NCBI RefSeq assembly: GCF_003255815.1
Contig: NC_037680.1
Span: 7,623,930-7,687,929, forward strand
Origin: Theropithecus gelada
Taxonomy: Eukaryota; Chordata; Mammalia; Primates; Cercopithecidae
Reading direction: 5' to 3'
Length of the DNA: 64,000 bases
Shown: positions 1 through 10,995 of the stretch, in pieces
Position numbering within the stretch: position 1 is the stretch's first letter
Layout of the letters: each line of letters opens with the position of its first letter
Made by a program: the position numbers and the translations under genes
Notes under the pieces: generated by a model
What the model was told of the DNA's origin: nothing
Database searches by the model: none
The model's input: the letters and a program-made list of their open reading frames with translations, nothing else

Positions 1-1944
1 CAAGTTCTGAAATTATTTCTTCCACTTGATCTAGTCTATGATTGAGCTCTCATATGTATTTTCTATTGCATTCAATGAAATTTTCAGTTCCAGGATTTTT
101 TAAAATGATATCTATTTCCTCTATGGATTTCTCATTCATATCCTACATTATTTTTCTAATTTGTCTGTGTTGTTTATCTGTGTTCTCTCCCATCTTACTG
201 AGCTTTTAAATATATTTTTAGTTATTTTCTCAACATTTCATAAGTCTATTTTTCATTAGAATCTATTGCTAGATAATTATTGTATTCCTTTGGAGGTATC
301 ATATTTCCTTGTTTTTTACAGGCTTCTTGTGTCCTCACATTAATTTCTACACATCTGATGTAACAATTCCGTCTTCCAATTTTTTGAACTTCTTTTCATA
401 GGAGAGGACTTTTTCATAAAGTCGCACCTATACTGTTGCTTGGGTAAGACATTTTGGCTTTTATTCTGGGTGCATACACTAGTGCAGTCTCCACATAATT
501 TCTTCTGATGTAAGCAGTATCAGTGGTGTCTCTGATTTCCTCAGTTGCTCAGGGTGCGGTTCCTCATGGAGGCTGTGTTGAAGTTGTTGCTGTGGATGGG
601 GATGCCAGGTGGACCAGTACACAGGCCCCTGTGGTAGCAGCAGTGGGTCAAGCATGCCTGTCCTTGGGCTTGAGGATGGTGTATGTTGGCACTGGTGTTA
701 GTAGATCCAGGTGGGCCAATTATTGGGTCTCCAAGTGACTTGCTTGGGTGCTGGCAGTGGCAGTAGCGGACCAGGAAGTTGCATGGGTCCTGGGATCCCT
801 GGGCAGTAGGCATGGTGTAGGTGATAGCTGTAGCAGTAATGAGACAACTCTCTGGCTCCCAAACAGTCCATGCTGATGTTGGTGCTGGCTGTGATGAGCT
901 GGGCAGACCAGTCTCTGGACCCACAGATGGCATACACAGGTCAGTGCCAGCTGTGGGGGTAGCATCAGGCTGCCTGAGCCCCCAGGAAGAGCGCTCAAGT
1001 GCCAAACATGGTGAATGGTGCAGGGTGATCCCAAGTCCACAGTTTGTGTGCTTGGACACTGGTGGGGGCAAAGCTAGGCCAGGCAGACCTGTCCTCAGGC
1101 TCCCTGGTGGTGCATATAGGCGCTGGCTGTAGTCATCTGGTCTGGGATGATGCCCAGGCCCTGGTTATGGGGGTCTTGGGTGTGGTCCTACTGCTGGGGA
1201 GGGCAGGTTTGCTTTCAGCAGCTGTAGGCAGGCAGCTGGTGAGTATGTGCTTCAGCCTTAGGTGGCATTTGTTCCTCAGGGCACTTGTTAATAAACAGTA
1301 ACACCCCTGCTTGGCTGCTTGGCAGGGGAGGGTCACTGCCAGTACATGCTTTGGCCCAAGTGGCAGCAGTCAGCAGCAGTGGTAGCTTCATGTGGAGTAT
1401 GTCACTGTGGCTCTAGGGTTGTGGAGATATGTAGTTTGTTGAGTACCAAGGCACCATGCAGTTTGGTGGGAGGTGAAATGGCACTGTGCAGTAGCTGCTT
1501 AATGTTAATAAACATCTCAGGGGGATGTGTAGGACCCAGTGTGAGCTTCCTCTCTTAACTAACACTGTTGTGCAGTCTGCAGGCAGTTCTCTGTGTTAGT
1601 CTCAGGGCCTGCAAGAGTTGAAGGGCTCTCCCTTGGCTAGGATTGAAAGAGTTCATGGTGGACTGCTGTGAATTGTTCACTTAACTTCTTCCCCACACTG
1701 GCGAGACTCTCTGGGGGGGCTGCAGGTGATCCTGGCTGGGCAGACTGACTCAATTCCCTCTCCTTTGTTGCCTTAATTGTTTTCTATCACTCTGCTGTTG
1801 AATTCCAGTGTTCTCTCTTAGATGATCCATTCAAAGTATGAATGTCTACTCACTGTATTGTGTGTGTGTGTGTGTGTGTGTATGTGTGTGTGTGTGTGTG
1901 TGGAGGAGGCGACTGCCAGATGCCTTAGCCAGCCATCTTGAAGC
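1..1944 (-). mobile_element. 5' end of an older LINE-1 (L1PB/L1MA-like), minus strand, cut by window edge
   Basis: Read on the minus strand, the element begins near 1944 with an 'aagatggctggct' start, the kind of CAAGATGGC opening found at L1 5' ends. It then runs leftward through a GC-richer 5'UTR (about 540-1900) into the AT-rich, coiled-coil-coding start of ORF1 (1-450). The style is that of older primate or late mammalian L1 rather than the L1PA copy further right. No ORF1 frame survives in the visible part. Open frames of 60-176 codons at 523-1558, on both strands, are chance readings of the GC-rich UTR. The remainder lies left of the window, so its length cannot be judged. The subfamily is uncertain; the L1 identity and orientation are fairly secure. 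Confidence 0.75.
1859..1902. repeat. (TG)n microsatellite inside the L1 5'UTR
   Basis: There are 22 TG-type units with one TA interruption, 35-40 bases downstream of the 5' end of the minus-strand L1. It is a simple dinucleotide tract, likely length-polymorphic. Confidence 0.95.
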
Positions 1945-1964
1945 TAAAAAATGTATAATCATCT

Positions 1965-3835
1965 TAACAAAAACAGAAAATGTAATTGAAAAAATATAAC
2001 TTCAATTTCTGATAAAAACTCAGTAATCTGAGAATAGTAGAACATTTCCTAAGCCATCAGGTTTAGGATATACAGCACATATGAAAAATGTATATGATAA
2101 ATAATGATATAGGGCACATATGAAAAATGTCCATCTCATATTTAATGATCATAATCCAAAATATTTTATTTTTAGATTGAGAACAAGGAAAGAATGTCTA
2201 CTTCTACTTCTTCACCATTGTACTAGTAATTTTAGCCATTGAGGAAAAAAACAGAAATAAATAAAATGCTAAAATAAAACTGTCTCATTATAGATGTCAT
2301 GATCATCTGTGTGTAACATACTACTGAATCTACAGAAGAAGCTAGTATAACTAATAAGGGAGCTTGGCAAGATTGTAAAATAGATCAATTACAAATGGTA
2401 TTTCTATATGCTAGTAATGAGTATATAATGTAGCATGTAATAAAATTCCTATCACTTACAATAGCATTAACATGCAATAATTATGGTTAAATTTTAAAAT
2501 ATGACAAAATATGCATGAAACTCACAGAAGAAAATCTACATAACATTCTTGAGAGTTATTAAAGAAGACCTAAATAAGTGCAGAGATACACTTTGTTCAT
2601 GGTTCAAGAGACTCAACACTTCTAAGATACCAATTTGAAAATTAGTCTATAGATTCAATGCAATGACAATCAAATTTCTAGCAGGCTTTTCTTCTTGTGA
2701 AAATTGATGAGCTGGTGCTAAAGTTTTTATACAAATGCAAAGGACCAGTAGAGCCTAAATATCTTTGGAAAAAAACACACTTATCTGGCTTACTTGTCTG
2801 ATTTTCAAATTTATTATGATGCTATCATTATCAAGATAGTATAGTATTGGACTAAAGATAGTCAAATTGATTAATGGAAGATAATAGTTTCCAGAAATGA
2901 ATCCTCTCATATATAGTCAAATAATTTTAACAAATATTTAAAGGCCACTCAATGGATAAAGGAAAGGATTTTTTTTAATATATAAATGAAACAAATGACT
3001 AGTTACATTTAAAAAATAAACTTTTATCCATACCTCACACTATGTTTCAAAAATTATCTCAAAATAAACCATAGACCTAGGTATAAAAGCTAAAATTATA
3101 AAATTTCTAGAGAAAAAATTATGTGAAAATATTTATGCCTTGGGCTACAATGATGTAAGAAGTAGGGTGGAAAACCAAACCAAACCAAATTATTGTGACG
3201 AAGATGGAGAAAATCTAGAATGTATTAGGAATCCATTTAAAAAAAAGAAAAGAAAAAAACTTGTTTGAAAAATTGGTGAAAAAAAAAAAAGGGAATAGTC
3301 ATTTTGAAATAGTGGAAACCTAAATACTAATGGAAATCTAGACAAATAGTTAATTAATAAAGAATTGCAAACTAAAGAATAGATACTATACTTGCATACC
3401 TATTATATTAGTAAAAAATTAGAAAGGCAGACAATTTCAAGTTTTGATAAGAATATAGAATAAAGAGAACTTGCATATACTCTACTAAGAATGCAAATTG
3501 ATACATCCATCATTTAAAATAATTTATTATCTGATGAAGCTGATCATATACTGAATACTCCTTCAGTCTTAACGATTTTTATCTCTACATGTGTAGCCCA
3601 AGGTATTCTTATGCATACTTGCATCAGAATAGAATTACCAGAATGTTTATTGAACACTAGCTGCATGTTTTTATAATAGCTGCAAAACTGGACACGATCT
3701 AACAAGGTATCAAAAATAGAATACATAATTAAATAATTATGAAATATTCACATAATATTCTAAAAAATGTATAAGTAAATGATTATGGTGTATTCACATG
3801 AAATAATATTCTAAACAATGGATTCTGATCCTATC
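1965..3835 (+). mobile_element. Old L1M-type fragment, ORF2 C-terminal half and 3'UTR, plus strand
   Basis: The segment is AT-rich and highly diverged. It follows the order expected of L1 ORF2 from the end of the RT domain: phrases resembling the thumb and C-terminal ORF2 coding sequence at about 2020-2120 and 2380-2680, ORF2 3' coding sequence at 2930-3160, and 3'UTR-like sequence near 3640-3830 (a weak match to the 'tagcagcactattcacaatagcc' region). Every frame is full of stops. It abuts the 5' end of the opposite-strand L1 at 1944. Its exact ends and family (L1MC/L1ME range) are not resolvable by eye. Confidence 0.6.
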
Positions 3836-4660
3836 ATGTGAGATTAGTAAACTGTTTTTTGCAGGTTGGCTGCCTATTTTTGTAGATAAAATGCAGTGTT
3901 ACTGAAAGACAGGCATGGATATTTATTTGCATATTGTCTTTTGCAATTCTCAGGCTACCAAAAGCAAAGTTGAGTAGGCGTGACAGAGAATTGTGGTGCA
4001 TAATTTTAAAATATTTTCTGACCTTTCTGGACAAAGTTTGCCTATCTTAGAATAAAATTCAAAAGCAGGTAAAACTATACCATATTTTTACAGATACAAA
4101 CATATCTGGTAATATTGTCAATAAAATAAGGGAATTATAACAAAAGTTTCAGAGCATGAAAAGAGGTTTAGGGTGGCAAAAAACTCAATAGGTGATTCTA
4201 CTATTAAAATTAAAATTCAAAGCTAGTGACATTCAATTTCTTGACCTATGTTTTATTTACAATTTCTTGTAAAACGTTCTCTGTATGTTTTGACATGCTT
4301 TTCAAAATATATGCTACTTTCTGGGGGGAATCTTTTACTCTGTTATCTTTGTTACATATATTCTATAACTTGAGAATTATATCTCCTTTGAAGTTTTGAA
4401 GAACTTCCAAAAAATGTGTATGTGTACTACTCACTCAATTCCTTTAGTAGTAGATCTATCATATTTTCTATTTCTTCTTTATATTTTTTCCAAGTTATGT
4501 TTTAAAAGGAATTTATCTATATACATATAAATAAATTATTAGCATAAAATGTCTCATGGAATTCTAAGGATATTTTCAAAATCCTAAATCTTTTGTTAAA
4601 TTAATTTCTCTATAAAATGATTTGTTATAACATTTTATGGTAGATATACAGTAGAGACTA
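3836..4660. other. AT-rich stretch, nothing recognised
   Basis: No open frame above 70 codons and no repeat family that I can name. The 66-codon minus-strand frame at 3834-4034 has no recognisable motif. It may hold more decayed L1. Confidence 0.5.
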
Positions 4661-4799
4661 GCATAAGTATCATGTTTCTTATCAATCTACTTAGAAAATA
4701 GAATACTATTCATATCTTTGAGGTAGCATCTACTCCTGTATTGTTGTAACAGTCTTTGTTTAACACCAAAATAACCAATATCCTGAATTTTGTATTCAT
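4661..4799 (-). mobile_element. Left part of an old L1M host fragment (antisense)
   Basis: The last ~60 bases, before the L1PA tail, resemble antisense 3' L1M sequence ('accaatatcctgaattttgt'). The resemblance appears to continue beyond the L1PA element at 11004-11400. The younger L1PA therefore probably landed inside this older L1. Divergence is high and the left edge is a guess. Confidence 0.4.
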
Positions 4800-4807
4800 C
4801 ACTTTTC
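4800..4807. repeat. Candidate target-site duplication, 3' side of L1PA
   Basis: CACTTTTC lies just left of the L1 A-rich tail and matches 10996-11003 beyond the 5' end. Eight bases is short for an L1 duplication, and the tail boundary is blurred by A/T-rich sequence, so it is tentative. Confidence 0.5.
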
Positions 4808-4964
4808 TTTATTTTCCTAATAATTTTTTAAAATTATTATTATTATTATTATACCTTAAGTTCTAGGGTACATGTGCATAATGTGCAGGTTTGTTACATA
4901 TGTATACTTGAGCCATGTTGGTGTGCTGCACCCATCAACTCGTCAGCACCTATCAACTCATTAT

Positions 4965-5072
4965 TTACATCAGGTATAACTCCCAATGCAATCCCTCCCC
5001 CCTCCCCCCTCCCCATGATAGGCCCCGGTGTGTGATGTTCCCCTTCCCGAGTCCAAATGATCTCATTGTTCG
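4965..5072 (-). other. 35-codon read-through extension after lost ORF2 stop
   Basis: The usual ORF2 TGA, just after the 'SLIGGN' residues, is CGA here. The frame runs 35 codons into the 3'UTR and across the G-rich tract, giving a glycine/arginine-rich tail, and ends at 4965. This is seen directly. Since the upstream frame is broken, the extension is unlikely to be translated as part of a full protein. Confidence 0.85.
4991..5014 (-). promoter_or_regulatory. L1 3'UTR polypurine, G-quadruplex-type tract
   Basis: The plus strand reads CCCTCCCCCCTCCCCCCTCCCC from about 4993, so the L1 sense strand has four G-runs separated by single A residues. L1PA 3'UTRs are known for such a tract, and G-quadruplex folding has been proposed for it. 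It is unusually intact here, without an interrupting base. Confidence 0.8.
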
Positions 5073-8000
5073 GTTCCCACCTATGAGTGAGAACATGGTT
5101 TTCTGTTCTTGTGATAGTTTGCTAAGAATGATGGTTTCCAGCTGCATCCATGTCCCTACAAAGGACACAAACTCATCCTTTTTTATGGCTGCATAGTATT
5201 CCATGGTGTATATGTGCCACATATTCTTAATCCAGTCTGTCACTGATGGACATTTGGGTTGATTCCAAGTCTTTGCTATTGTGAATAGTGCCGCAATAAA
5301 CATACGTGTGCATGTGTTTTATAGCAGCATGATTTATAATCCTTTGGGTATATCCCCAGTAATGGGATGGCTGGGTCATATGGTACATCTAGTTCTAGAT
5401 CCTTGAGGAATCGCCATACTGTTTTCCATAATGGTTGAACTAGTTTACAATCCCACCAACAGTGTAAAAGTGTTCCTATTTCTCCACATCCTCTCCAGCA
5501 CCTGTTGTTTCCTGACTTTTGAATGATCGCCATTCTAACTGGTGTGAGATGGTATCTCATTGTGGTTTTGATTTGCATTTCTCTGATGGCCAGTGATGAT
5601 GAGCATTTTTTCATGTGTCTGTTGGCTGTATGAATGTCTTCTTTTGAGAAATGTCTGTTCATATCCTTTGCCCACTTTTTGATGGGGTTGTTTGATTTTT
5701 TCTTGTAAATTTGTTTGAGTTCTTTGTAGGTTCTGGATATTAGCCCTTTGTCAGATGAGTAGATAGCAAAAATTTTCTCCCATTCTGTAGGTTGCCTGTT
5801 CACTCTGATGGTAGTTTCTTTTACTGTGCAGAAGCTCTTTAGTTTAATGAGATCCCATTTGTCAATTTTGGCTTTTGCTGCTGTTGCTTTTGGTGTTTTA
5901 GACATGAAGTCTTTGCCCATGCCTATGTCCTGAATGGTACTACCTAGGTTTTCCTCTAGGATTTTTATGATAATAGGTCTAACATTTAAGTCTATAATCC
6001 ATCTTGAATTAATTTCCATATAAGGAGTAAGGAAAGGATCCAGTTTCAGCTTTCTACTTATGGCTAGCCAATTTTCCCAGCACCATTTATTAAATAGGGA
6101 ATCCTTTCCCCATTTCTTGTTTCTCTCAGGTTTGTCAAAGATCAGATGGCTGTAGATGTGTGGTATTATTTCTGAGGACTCTGTTCTGTTCCATTGGTCT
6201 ATATCTCTGTTTTGGTACCAGTACCATGCTGTTTTGGTTACTGTAGCCTTGTAGTAGAGTTTGAAGTCAGGTAGCGTGATGCCTCCAGCTTTGTTCTTTT
6301 GACTTAGGATTGTCTTGGCAATGCGGGCTCTTTTTTGGTTCCATATGAACTTTAAAGCAGTTTTTTCCAATTCTGTGAAGAAACTCATGGGAAGCTTGAT
6401 GGGGATGGCATTGAATCTATAAATAACCTTGGGCAGTATGGCCATTTTCACGATATTGATTCTTCCTATCCATGAGCATGGTATGTTCTTCCATTTGTTT
6501 GTGTCCTCTTTTATTTCACTAAGCAGTGGTTTGTAGTTCTTGAAGAGGTCCTTTACATCCCTTGTAAGTTGGATTCCTAGGTATTTGATTCTCTTTGAAG
6601 TAATTGTGAATAGAAGTTCATTCATGATTTGGCTCTCTGTTTGTCTGTTACTGGTGTATAAGAATGCTTGTGAGTTTTGCACATTAATTTTGTATCCTGA
6701 GACTTTGCTGAAGTTGCTTATCAGCTTAAGGAGATTTTGGGCTGAGACAATGGGGTTTTCTAAATATACAATCATGTCATCTGCAAACAGGGACAATTTG
6801 ACTTCTTCTTTTCCTAACTGAATACCCTTGATTTCTTTCTCTTGCCTGATTGCCCTAGCCAGAACTTCCAACATTATGTTGAATAGGAGTGGTGAGAGAG
6901 GGCATCCCTGTCTTGTGCCAGTTTTCAAAGGGAATTTTTCTAGTTTTTGCCCATTCAGTATGATATTGGCTGTGGGTTTGTCATAAATAGCTCTTATTAT
7001 TTTGAGGTACGTTCCATCAATACCGAATTTATTGAGCGTTTTTAGCATGAAGGGCTGTTGAATTTTGTCAAAAGCCTTTTCTGCATCTATTGAGATAATC
7101 ATGTGGTTCTTGTCTTTGGTTCTGTTTATATGCTGGATTATGTTTATTGATTTGTGAATGTTGAACCAGCGTTGCATCCCAGGGATGAAGCCCACTTGAT
7201 CATGGTGGATAAGCTTTTTGATGTGCTGCTGAATCCGGTTTGCCAGTATTTTATTGAGGATTTTTGCATCGATGTTCATCAGGGATATTGGTCTAAAATT
7301 CTCTTTTTTTGTTGTGTCTCTGCCAGGCTTTGGTATCAGGATGATGTTGGCCTCATAAAATGAGTTAGGGAGGATTCCCTCTTTTTCTGTTGATTGGAAT
7401 AGTTTCAGAAGGAATGGTACCAGCTCCTCCTTGTACCTCTGATAGAATTCAGCTGTGAATCCATCTGGTCCTGGACTTTTTTTCATTGGTAGCCTATTAA
7501 TTATTGCCTCAATTTCAGAGCCTGCTATTGGTCTATTCAGGGATTCAATTTCTTCCTGGTTTACTCTTGGAAGAGTGTAAGTGTCCAGGAAATTATCCAT
7601 TTCTTCTAGATTTTCTAGTTTATTTGCATAGAGGTGTTTATAGTATTCTGTGATGGTAGTTTGTATTTCTGTGGGGTCGGTGGTGATATCCCCTTTATCA
7701 TTTTTGATTGCGTCAATTTGATTCTTCTCTCTTTTCTTCTTCATTAGTCTTGCTAGCGGTCTGTCAATTTTGTTGATCTTTTCAAGAAACCAACTCCTGG
7801 ATTCATTGATTTTTTGGAGGGTTTTTTGTGTCTCTATCTCCTTCAGTTCTGCTCTGATCTTAGTTATTTCTTGCCTTCTGCTAGCTTTCAAATGTGGTTG
7901 CTCTTCTTCTCTCGTTCTTTTAATTGTGATGTTAGAGTGTCAATTTTAGATCTTTCCTGCTTTCCCTTGTGTGCATTTAGTGCTATAAATTTCCCTCTAC

Positions 8001-8882
8001 ACACTGTTTTAAATGTGTCCCAGAGATTCTGGTATGTTGTATCTTTGTTCTCATTGGTTTCAAAGAACATCTTTATTTCTGCCTTCATTTCGTTATGTAC
8101 CCAGTAGTCATTCAGGAGCAGGTTATTCAGTTTCCATGTAGTTGAGCGGTTTTGATTGAGTTTCTTAGTCCTGAGTTCTAGTTTGATTGCACTGTGGTCT
8201 GAGAGACAGTTTGTTATAATTTCTGTTCTTGTACATTTGCTGAGGAGTGCTTTACTTCCAATTATGTGGTCAATTTTGGAATAAGTGCGATGTGGTGCTG
8301 AGAAGAATGTATATTCTGTTGATTTGGGGTGGAGAGTTCTATAGATGCCTATTAGGTCTGCTTGCTGCAGAGATGAGTTCAATTCCTGGATATCCTTGTT
8401 AACTTTCTGTCTCGTTGATCTGTCTAATGTTGACAGTGGGGTGTTGAAGTCTCCCATTATTATTGTATGGGAGTCTAAGTCTCTTTGTAAGTCTCTAAGG
8501 ACTTGCTTTATGAATCTGGGTGCTCCTGTATTGGGTGCATATATATTTAGGATAGTTAGCTCTTCCTGTTGAATTGATCCCTTTACCATTATGTAATGGT
8601 CTTCTTTGTCTCTTCTGACCTTTGACGGTTTAAAGTCTATTTTATCAGAGACTAGTATTGCAACCCCTGCTTTTTTTTTTCTCCATTTGCTTGGTAAATC
8701 TTCCTCCATCCCTTTATTTTGAGCCTATGTGTGTCTCAGCATGAGAGATGGGTCTCCTGAATACACCAGACTGATGGATCTTGACTCTTTATCCAGTTTT
8801 CCAGTCTGTGTCTTTTAATTGGAGCATTTAGTCCATTTACATTTAAGGTTAATATTGTTATGTGTGAACTTGATCCTGCCAT
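5070..8882 (-). pseudogene. L1 ORF2 pseudogene (endonuclease / reverse transcriptase)
   Basis: The frame starts at ATG 8882, 63 bases after the ORF1 stop. Domains in order are the apurinic-type endonuclease (to about 8160, with GDFN and SDH catalytic motifs visible), a linker, the reverse transcriptase with its FADD catalytic box at 6776-6787, and a cysteine-rich C-terminus near 5440-5510. Lesions: TGA at codon 49 (8736-8738); one base lost in the A-run at 8671-8681; one base lost near 7905-7910; one base lost near 5318-5322; two in-frame losses (an AA in 'LFKNYK' and three residues near 5095); and the terminator changed to CGA (5070-5072). The three single-base losses bring the last segment back into the starting frame. 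The longest intact stretch, 871 codons (5276-7891), still holds the whole RT domain. Family length is about 1,275 residues; the span here is 3,813 bases. It cannot make full ORF2p. Confidence 0.95.
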
Positions 8883-8945
8883 TATGATATTAACTGGTTA
8901 TTTTGCTCGTTAATTAATGCAGTTTCTTCCTAGCCTCGATGGTCT

Positions 8946-9962
8946 TTACATTTTGGCTTGTTTTTGCAATGGCTGGTACCGGTTGTTCCTTTCCATATTT
9001 AGTGCTTCCTTCAGGGTCTCTTGTAAGGCAGGCCTAGTGGTGACAAAATCTCTAAGCATTTGCTTATCTGTAAAGGATTTTATTTCTCCTTCACTTATGA
9101 AACTTAGTTTGGCTGGATATGAAATTCTGGGTTTAAAATTCTTTTCTTGAAGAATGTTGAATACTGGCCCCCACTCTCTTCTGGCTTGTAGAGTTTCTGC
9201 TGAGAGATCTGCTGTTAGTCTGATGGGCTTCCCTTTGTGGGTAACCCGACCTTTCTCTCTGGCTGCCCTTAAGATTTTTTCCTTCATTTCAACTTTGGTG
9301 AATCTGGCAATTATGTGTCCTGGAGTTGCTCTTCTCGAGGAGTATCTTTGTGGCGTTCTCTGTATTTCCTGGATTTGAATGTTGGCCTGCCCTACTAGGT
9401 TGGGGAAGTTCTCCTGGATGATATCCTGAAGAGTATTTTCCAACTTGGTTCCATTTTCCCCCTCACTTTCAGGTACCCGAATCAGACGTAGATTTGGTCT
9501 TTTTACATAATCCCATACTTCTTGCAGGCTCTGTTCATTTCTTTTTCTTCTTTTTTCTTTTGGTTTCTCTTCTCACTTCATTTCATTCATTTGATCCTCA
9601 ATCGCTGATACTCTTTCTTCCAGTTGATCGAGTCGGTTACTGAAGCTTGTGCATTTGTCACGTATTTCTCGTGTCATCGTTTTCATCTCTTTCATTTCGT
9701 TTATGACCTTCTCTGCGTTAATTACTCTAGCCGTCAATTCTTCCACTTTTTTTTCAAGATTTTTAGTTTCTTTGCTCTGGGTACATAATTCCTCCTTTAG
9801 TTCTGAGAAGTTTGATGGACTGAAGCCTTCTTCTCTCATCTCGTCAAAGTCATTCTCTGTGCAGCTTTGATCCGTTGCTGGCGATGAGCTGCGCTCCTTT
9901 GCCGGGGGAGATGTGCTCTTATTTTTTGAGTTTCTAGCTTTTCTGCCCTGCTTTTTCCCCAT
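8946..9962 (-). pseudogene. L1 ORF1 pseudogene (RNA-binding chaperone), one nonsense codon
   Basis: The span is 339 codons from ATG 9962 to the stop at 8946, the normal 338-residue length. It begins MGKKQGRK, followed by a lysine/serine-rich head, a coiled coil (about residues 50-150), the RRM domain (about 157-252) and the C-terminal domain. The only lesion I find is TGA at codon 130 (9573-9575). I read the 43 codons between that stop and 9444 directly and they are open and in register, so no frameshift is present. The stop falls in the coiled coil, so a product would lack the RRM and C-terminal domains. In related L1 the codon is arginine CGA, so CpG deamination is the likely cause. Confidence 0.95.
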
Positions 9963-10090
9963 CTTTGTGGTTTTATCTGCCTCTGGTCTTTGATGATGGT
10001 GACGTCCTGATGAGGTTTTGGTGTAGGTGTCCTTCCTGTTTGATAGTTTTCCTTCTAACAGTCAGGACCCTCAGCTGTAGGTCTGTTGGA

Positions 10091-10219
10091 GATTGCTTGA
10101 GGTCCACTCCAGACCCTGTTTGCCTGGGTATCAGCAGCAGAGGCTGCAGAAGATAGAATATTGCTGAACAGCAAGTGTACCTGTCTGATTCTTGCTTTGG
10201 AAGCTTCCTCTCAGGAGGA
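10091..10219 (-). other. ~129-bp 5'UTR segment retained (ZNF93-target region)
   Basis: Between the 'ccaacagacct' block (ending near 10090) and the 'cacagggt' block (near 10230) lies about 129-140 bases that L1HS and the younger L1PA lack. It contains 'gtacaccctcctcctgagag' and 'gataccaggcaaacaggg'-type sequence on the sense strand. Established knowledge: this segment carries the binding site of the KRAB zinc-finger repressor ZNF93, and its deletion marks the escape of L1PA3 and later families. Presence here places the copy before that loss. Edges are accurate to about 10 bases. Confidence 0.8.
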
Positions 10220-10554
10220 GGGTGTACTCCACCCTGTGAGTTGTGGGGTGTCAGACTGCCCCTAGTGGAGGATGTCTCCCAGTTAGGCTACTCAGGGGTC
10301 AGGGACCCACTTGAACAGGCAGTCTGTCCCTTCTCAGATCTCAGTCTCTGTGTTGGGAGATCCACTGCTCTCTTCAAAGCTGTCAGACAGAGTCGTTTGT
10401 GTCTGCAGAGGTTTCTGCTGCTTTTGCTGTTGTTTAGTTGTGCCCTGTCCCCAGAAGTGGAGTCTACAGAGACAGGCAGGTTTCCTTGAGCTGCTGTGAG
10501 CTCTACCCAGTTCCAGCTTCCCAGCGGCTTTGTTTACCTACTTAAGCCTCAGCA

Positions 10555-10599
10555 ATGGCGGGCGCCCCTCCCCCAGCCTCGCTGCTGCCTTGGGGTTAG
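10555..10599 (+). pseudogene. Remnant of antisense ORF0, truncated at 14 codons
   Basis: The ORF0 start is recognisable on the strand opposite to L1: ATG in a good context at 10555, encoding MAGAPPPASLLPWG, then TAG at 10597-10599. Intact ORF0 in young L1 is about 70 codons, so this copy is cut to a fifth. It lies downstream of where antisense transcription would begin. Confidence 0.65.
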
Positions 10600-10974
10600 A
10601 TCACAGACTGCTGTGCTAGCAATGAGGGAGGCTCGATGGGCGAGGGTCCCTCCCGGCCAGGTGTGGGATACAATCTCCTGGTGTGCCCGTTTGCTTAAAG
10701 CGCAGTACTGGGGTGGGAGTTACCCGATTTTCCAGGTGTTGTGTGTCTCAGTTCCCCTGGCTAGGAAAAGGGATTCCCTTCCCCCTTGCGCTTCCCAGGT
10801 GAGGCGATGCCTGGCCCTGCTTCAGCTCTCGCTGGTCGGGCTGCAGCAGCTGACCAGCACCGATTGTCTGGCACTCCCCAGTGAGATGAACCCAGTATCT
10901 CAGTTGAAAATGCAGAAATCACCGGTCTTCTGTGTCGCTTGCGCTGGGAGTTGGAGACTGGAGCTGTTCCTATT

Positions 10975-10984
10975 CGGCCATCTT
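10975..10984 (-). promoter_or_regulatory. YY1-type site at the L1 5' end
   Basis: The L1 sense strand reads AAGATGGCCG here, within the first 25 bases of the element. This matches the known YY1 site that fixes the L1 transcription start. Confidence 0.75.
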
Positions 10985-10995
10985 GCTCCGCCCCC

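Larger units (their letters stand above)
4808..10995 (-). mobile_element. Full-length LINE-1 of the L1PA lineage (about L1PA3-L1PA6), minus strand
   Basis: About 6.19 kb in the complete L1 order on the minus strand: 5'UTR (10995 to 9963), ORF1 (9962 to 8946), a 63-base spacer, ORF2 (8882 to 5070), 3'UTR with a G-rich tract (4991-5014) and an A-rich (ATA)n tail ending near 4808. The 5' end begins with a G-run and the CAAGATGGCCG core. The ORFs are easily aligned to active L1, but ORF1 carries one stop and ORF2 carries several lesions, so this copy cannot be autonomous. The 5'UTR is ~1,033 bases, about 130 longer than the youngest families, matching presence of the ~129-bp segment lost in later L1PA3/L1PA2/L1HS. 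An 8-bp repeat CACTTTTC flanks the element. The exact subfamily needs an alignment. Confidence 0.93.
9963..10995 (-). promoter_or_regulatory. L1PA 5'UTR with sense and antisense promoter regions
   Basis: The internal L1 RNA polymerase II promoter region precedes the ORF1 ATG at 9962. The sense start is at 10995. In L1PA elements the antisense promoter lies roughly 400-600 bases into the UTR, here about 10395-10595, and would fire rightward on the plus strand into 11000 onward. The sequence is GC-rich with many remaining CpGs compared with its surroundings. Open frames on either strand here (for example 10496-11032 plus) are by-products of GC content. Activity today is unknown. Confidence 0.75.

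Noticed and set aside
523..1558. Overlapping open frames of 60-176 codons on both strands
   Set aside because: They lie in the GC-richer 5'UTR of a minus-strand L1, overlap each other and show no domain or codon pattern of a gene.
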